From: Microscillaceae bacterium
Lineage (GTDB): Bacteria; Bacteroidota; Bacteroidia; Cytophagales; Microscillaceae
Reading direction: 5' to 3'
Length of the DNA stretch: 64,000 bases
Assembly (NCBI GenBank): GCA_011390205.1
Contig: JAABSX010000009.1
Location: forward strand, 47,800-111,799
Each line of letters begins with the position of its first letter. Position 1 is the stretch's first letter. The notes under the pieces are model-generated. The model did no database searches. It had not been told where the DNA came from and worked only from the letters and a program-made list of their open reading frames with translations. Made by a program: the position numbers and the translations under genes. Shown here piece after piece: positions 62,401 through 64,000 of the stretch.

Positions 62401-64000
62401 CTACTAGCAATGTAACCATCACAAGAGAGGAATTACCTACTACTTCTATCGCCAATCCTCTAGCACAAGTTGATATCTGCACAGATGTCTATACTATGCA
62501 AGGCAATACACCCACTGTAGGCTCAGGCAACTGGTCTTTGGTGAGTGGCAATGGTACTTTTGTAGGGCTTACAAGCAATCCGAATGTGCAGCTCACCAAT
62601 GTCGGTATAGGCATCAACGTATTCAAATGGACAATTACCAATGGTTCTTGCCCAGTATCTGAATCTACAGTCATTATCAATCGTGCTACTAACCCAACTA
62701 TAGCCGCTGCCGGCTCCGCTCAGTCTATCTGTGAAAATAATACGACCATGGATGGCAATACACCGATCATAGGGCAAGGCACTTGGGCGGTGCAAAGTGT
62801 ACCCGCTCCTTTGGCAATTACCGATATCAATTTCAGCTCTGTCAATGACCCCGAAACCCAAGCAAGTGGATTTACTGCGGCAGGAAATTATGTCTTGACC
62901 TGGACAATCAATAACCCAGGCTGTCCTCCTACTACTAGTACTGTAACCGTTACAAGAACTAGCTTACCATTAGTTGCTGATGCAGGAACCTCAATTCCAA
63001 TTTGTACTGATGATTTAACACTGGCTGGAAATACACCAGGTGCAGGGCAAGGTACTGGCACTTGGACAGTCATCTCTCAAGTAGCGGGAACAAACATTGT
63101 ATTTAACAATGCCAACCTAGGCACTACTCTAGCCTCAGGCTTTACCTTGCCTGGTAATTATACTTTAAGATGGACGATTGCGAATGGCAATTGCCCTCCA
63201 TCCATTAGTGAGATAGTCATCACTAGAACCTCTCCGCCTACTGTAGCAAATGCAGGCATCAACCAAAGTATTTGTGAAAGTACTACTACACTGGCAGGAA
63301 ATCTACCTTCTGTAGGCATAGGAACGTGGAGTGTAGTAAACCAACCACCAGATGCACTTGTAAGCTTTGCCAATGCTGCACAAAACAACTCCGTTGTCAA
63401 TGGAATGACTGCACCAGGCAATTATGTATTTGAATGGAGAATTAGCAATGCACCTTGTAGCCCTTCTTTTGCAACTGTTACCATCACACGCACAGTGCCT
63501 CCAAGTATCGCAGATGCAGGTGGCCCTTATGCTCCGATTTGTGTGGATGATATTAACTTAAATGCAGCTACTCCCGCAATAGGCATGGGGCAATGGTCTG
63601 TAGTATCACAGCCTGCAGGTACGAATGTAACATTCAGTAACCCAGGTCTAGAAACAAGTAGTGCTAGTGGACTTACCTTGTCAGGAAATTATGTCCTAAA
63701 ATGGGCAGTAAGCAATGGTCAATGTCCTGTTTCTGAAAGTACGATTGTCATTACACGCCAAGCAAGCCCCACTATAGCAGATGCAGGCACAAACCAAAGT
63801 ATTTGTGAAAGTACTACTACACTGGCAGGAAATCTACCTGCCATAGGTATAGGTACTTGGAGTGTAGTAAACCAACCACCAGATGCACTTGTAAGCTTTG
63901 CCAATGCTGCACAAAACAATACAGTTGTCAATGGAATGACCAGGGCAGGTGATTATGTATTTAGATGGACAATCACGAATGGCGCTTGTCCGCCTTCTAT
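53499..64000 (+). CDS. Giant secreted PKD/Ig-like repeat protein, N-terminal part (cut by window edge)
   Basis: Open for 3500 codons from ATG 53499 to the edge. A signal peptide (1-25, MKYLYKIYLLVFCVSLFLTT then FSQAQ) is followed by about a dozen PKD-type domains (to about residue 1390) marked by WDFGxG and CxxxVxFxxxS motifs, for example YHWDFGNGTQ, TWNFGDGNTT and YVWDFGDGGT. Two Ig-like domains (YQWQVNDGGGWADIS; YQWQEDNGSGSGF) are interspersed with the first members of a second repeat type of about 86 residues (AGxNQxIC...TLxGNxPxxGTGTW...FRWTIxNGxCxP...VxITR). About 20 copies run to the edge. Gly/Ser/Thr/Asn-rich composition and evenly spaced Cys fit a surface adhesin or gliding-type protein exported by T9SS. 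The C-terminal sorting domain is outside the window. Confidence 0.93.
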   Translation, partial: MKYLYKIYLLVFCVSLFLTTFSQAQTVNFSSTITQNGCNIATYDFISTYLDAGGDPPVSGSVFYHWDFGNGTQSSSVPQSTDANTQRVYTAPGQYNVRLRVYDGASFASNLLAQRIGVVTVFTNASPDFSADQTNGCIPYTVTLTDLTDYTSSPLVGAFVSRTWNFGDGNTTTVTNPATTTVTHTYTNPGDFQITLTTRTSGGRVGEECVGTRVRPAYIRVRHTPIAGFTVNSTPAPCTLPFTPQFTNTSTIATTPTPAGSITSYIWRFYTDATATTETSFSPITRTTAAPPTLPAGAYSATGTYAVSLTAISSTGCTNTFTNNSAIVITNPTADFSPNALAGTCAAQGATFTDTSTDNPVSWNWNFPGATPATSSAQNPTVTYNAAGTFNVTLTATYANGCTRTVSKPYTVRPLPNATFSVIPVDGYCNAPKTVQFVPNIANQPGYTFFWNFGETNNAGLNPGPTSTAYSPTNLYELYGDYDVSLTVTDPSGCTTTFVDVLQIIEPIVTIAPRTPVQGCAPLDVTYDFTASAIEPITRYTIDYGDGTVVTFTSPPTPLSIPANQTHTYNVAGTYTASIEIETINGCVKKVFSSQPIQVGEPPTISSVTVVNGGGTGCRGPLSFTPVFAPGVLVDSVSYDYGEGAPFGTNTAPYNATYTFAQNGTRTLTVRAFYNGCPMLLPYTQNITIDGPIANLAIVGNADICTGSNEACFNILGSLPATSGAAATTYSLAFGDGTVQTGNLSDTGLGNICHTYSTPASYPVTLTLSGNGCNDNVSTTITISTTAIVNYNVQPNPAVSCSVNQITFTSTSASSSSGVSVVEYIWDYDDGVIDNLPAPGGATTTHTYIPRNTPYNPSLSIRLSNGCVYSIAPADVKSVNIQGPIPTITGLPSLSGCTTVPVSFQGNATIVPGGNAITNWFWDFGDPASGVNNTSSLQNPSHTFVSPGTYTITLRVKDNNTLPSGNSAAPGCEAIATATVQVFAKPAVSFTQSQAVPCVGSGVDFNLTTNAGAGATYVWDFGDGGTSTEANPNYAFASIPLGTSATRVVSVTVTSVNGCATTFSRNITVANPDLVITANGSAAPITISCPPSSVNFTSTITPSVVAGSGWTYQWDFGDGNQANTPNATNDYIAPNAPSIFNVTLIATNNATGCSVTKNLTAFVTINGPRGTFDFSPKIVCYPQTVTFQLTSQQGSPTQIEWDHGDGTTSGPLALPGGATHTYTYTKSGNFLPIMTLYNSTGCKIGYPSTVGRVLSSGPPSANFTWTGGGQICRDVTVNFTDQSSPDPLTNPGAPLNPQVNRWTWTIYDGQNDTDPILAVYNTQNPSHVFTQAKSYKVRLSVLSAFNQGGTPDGCPSTIDKEITIVEPSVTAAINSILPAQRCPGEIITFTGSGTTSVSPSTLTYQWRFFNRTGGPIEADTTGVLIGVVNGAVATFSFPDPGTYVAKLVVRDVALCTGGAVSTTEVVVDPLPTFAPSSGPDNLAVCVGENASFTVIASASALAAPGVTYQWQVNDGGGWADISNGATLGGAVYGGTTTDNLTITASSFNLNTYQYRCIITKQNTTACQAISASATLTVNQNATTAVINPPVNPEVCDITTYTLSANAPTVGTGTWTKLAGSPAGGTITNPNDPNSEITSLQYGLYTYRWTISNGVCPPTFADFTIRNVRPAFAGTDQNLCNATSFTLAANDPVASGNGVTSTGQWTVVSGPNTPTVTPINSPNATVTGVIASTTPYVFRWTITGSSACGTSSDEVSIINSPLPTVVNPLPQTVCVGQSATFSVSGAPTLQYQWQEDNGSGSGFVDLVDGGVYSGVSTQTLTISNPNISFNTFRYRVLVTNTTTTCSNTSSAAELTVFPTQTDILTASPTGPVCEGTNVTFSLSSTTIGYTYQLRVGAIPVSGVPVINGNGSAQSFIAFTPTTTNTYNVLVTTPTANGVNCQQQLASTAAVTVSPTPTISAAGPNKTVCAASTTLSANVPTSGTGTWVRISGAGNITAVNNPNSNVNALGIGDNVFEWRISSGACTTSSSQMTITRLASGNVAVAGPNQNICAPTTTLNANTPINGGVGTWTTSGIANIDDPNSPNSSVSNLAVGANIFTWTIVDACGTTTSSVTITREEVPTAAVTGPNQNLCNTNTTTLIANTSTSGNGRWFITAGFGVFADDTDPNTDVSNLADGVNTFEWRISNSCGTSSDFVDVLVSPTPSVAVAGMDQTFCGTSTVMNATVPTIGTGTWTLVSGAGVINNPNSATTSITGLDIGLNVFRWTVGNGLCASTFDEVTITRETNNTFAYAGPNQILCGTQVTLTANTPSAGTNFYWTLAPGTTLISGTLGVAGGANGTPTITVNGMALGANTFRWTVTNSCATSISDVTITRVDNTTIADAGTNQTVCTDNITLQGNTPTVGTGTWSTTMAGVSITNPNAPNTTITGLPLGNTTFTWTINNGACTPTTSNVVITRRENITGVIANASATTVCANTVDLTGSTPDAANGETGTWTVITGTATVGTPSNPSITINNLSDGLNTFRWTVANASCTPVSADISITKLTEPIASNAGPNQSICADTYTLNGNVPAVGTGTWSLLSGPTAVSFGNINAANTTVSGLTGDGIYVFQWEITNPPCASSQSTVSITRNGNPDIASAGAAQDVCGSTATLAGNNPTIGTGTWTVIQGGGTVDFPAQFNSTVSGLTPGVNRFRWTISNGTCTPTTSEVTINSFENPSAANAGADNLACAADGILSAVPPTVGTGTWTRISGSGSITSPNSPSTAVTGLALGDNVFRWTVSNGICPSAANFDEVTLTRRGSVSLSVAGVSETICGNTYTLNANTVNTAQGETGTWTAVGGTIAPADLNNPNATATNLQVGVNAFTWTVNNGCATSVSTVFITREDNTTAADAGNNQNICNNSTTLAANQALVGAGQWAVVSVPAPLATTDITFDDDTKFNAIASGMTAPGNYVLRWTITNNACVPAITSTSNVTITREELPTTSIANPLAQVDICTDVYTMQGNTPTVGSGNWSLVSGNGTFVGLTSNPNVQLTNVGIGINVFKWTITNGSCPVSESTVIINRATNPTIAAAGSAQSICENNTTMDGNTPIIGQGTWAVQSVPAPLAITDINFSSVNDPETQASGFTAAGNYVLTWTINNPGCPPTTSTVTVTRTSLPLVADAGTSIPICTDDLTLAGNTPGAGQGTGTWTVISQVAGTNIVFNNANLGTTLASGFTLPGNYTLRWTIANGNCPPSISEIVITRTSPPTVANAGINQSICESTTTLAGNLPSVGIGTWSVVNQPPDALVSFANAAQNNSVVNGMTAPGNYVFEWRISNAPCSPSFATVTITRTVPPSIADAGGPYAPICVDDINLNAATPAIGMGQWSVVSQPAGTNVTFSNPGLETSSASGLTLSGNYVLKWAVSNGQCPVSESTIVITRQASPTIADAGTNQSICESTTTLAGNLPAIGIGTWSVVNQPPDALVSFANAAQNNTVVNGMTRAGDYVFRWTITNGACPPS
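63261..63388 (+). repeat. Near-identical direct repeat, copy 1 (offset 531 bp)
   Basis: Bases 63261-63308 are identical to 63792-63839, and 63327-63388 to 63858-63919. The offset is 531 bp, or 177 codons, which is two repeat modules. Confidence 0.9.
63792..63919 (+). repeat. Near-identical direct repeat, copy 2
   Basis: Second copy of the repeat at 63261-63388, in frame and 531 bp downstream. Blocks of 48 and 62 bases are identical between the copies. Confidence 0.9.

Larger units (their letters stand above)
59365..64000 (+). repeat. Tandem array of about 18 degenerate repeats of roughly 258 bp
   Basis: Contiguous repeats within the giant gene each encode about 86 residues with the consensus AGxNQxIC, TLxGNxPxxGTGTW and FRWTIxNGxC. 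Most are well diverged at the DNA level; the last ones are nearly identical to each other. Two earlier members lie at about 58230-58790. Confidence 0.85.

Noticed and set aside
53499..64000. Many minus-strand open frames of 60-160 codons opposite the giant repeat gene, with Val/Pro/Thr-rich translations that repeat each other
   Set aside because: They are antisense shadows of the repeat-encoding strand. Their apparent similarity comes from the repeats, and the plus frame is open throughout with a signal peptide and recognised domains.

Overview
The window looks like chromosomal DNA of a member of the Bacteroidota, most likely the Cytophagales. The main evidence is a giant secreted PKD/repeat protein of the type IX secretion cargo style, TPR-containing histidine kinases and a TPR adenylate cyclase. 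Further support comes from a CusA-type efflux pump fused to its outer-membrane factor, a Na+-NQR operon, start codons without Shine-Dalgarno sequences, and several upstream elements matching the Bacteroidota -7 consensus TAnnTTTG. I cannot name a genus. No tRNA, rRNA, CRISPR array, IS element or integrase was recognised.

Left part (1-14110): an extracellular contractile injection system (eCIS, Afp/PVC/AlgoCIS-like). The minus strand reads, in transcription order, DUF4255/Pvc16-type terminator, an unrecognised 351-aa protein, sheath, tube, second tube-like protein, a 58-aa DUF5908-type protein, a LysM protein, a VgrG-like spike, PAAR tip, gp25-like protein and a large baseplate protein cut by the window edge. 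A second large baseplate-type protein and a 62-aa protein run divergently on the plus strand. Tape measure, fibre and the Afp15-type ATPase are not in the window and may lie to the left.

Middle part (14130-37627): a DUF4403 protein; a heavy-metal efflux operon (His-rich protein, RND-TolC fusion, adaptor lipoprotein); inorganic pyrophosphatase; MsrA; a TPR adenylate cyclase; a family 9 glycosyltransferase divergent from an amidase lipoprotein; a RprXY-like two-component pair; nqrABCDE ending in a terminator with no nqrF; and a small STAS-like protein.

Right part (37859-53063): UvrA; a 1112-aa ClpB-like AAA+ protein whose first ATPase module has lost its Walker B and whose C-terminus resembles a class I release factor without the GGQ loop; an ECF sigma/anti-sigma pair; a TPR histidine kinase; a TerY-like vWA protein with a membrane kinase carrying WG repeats; a small membrane protein; and rpsP-rimM. 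The AAA+/release-factor-like protein and the vWA-kinase pair are the least conventional genes here.

End (53499-64000): the first 3500 codons of a giant surface or secreted protein made of PKD domains, Ig-like domains and about 20 repeats of roughly 86 residues. Near-identical DNA copies at the end point to recent module duplication.
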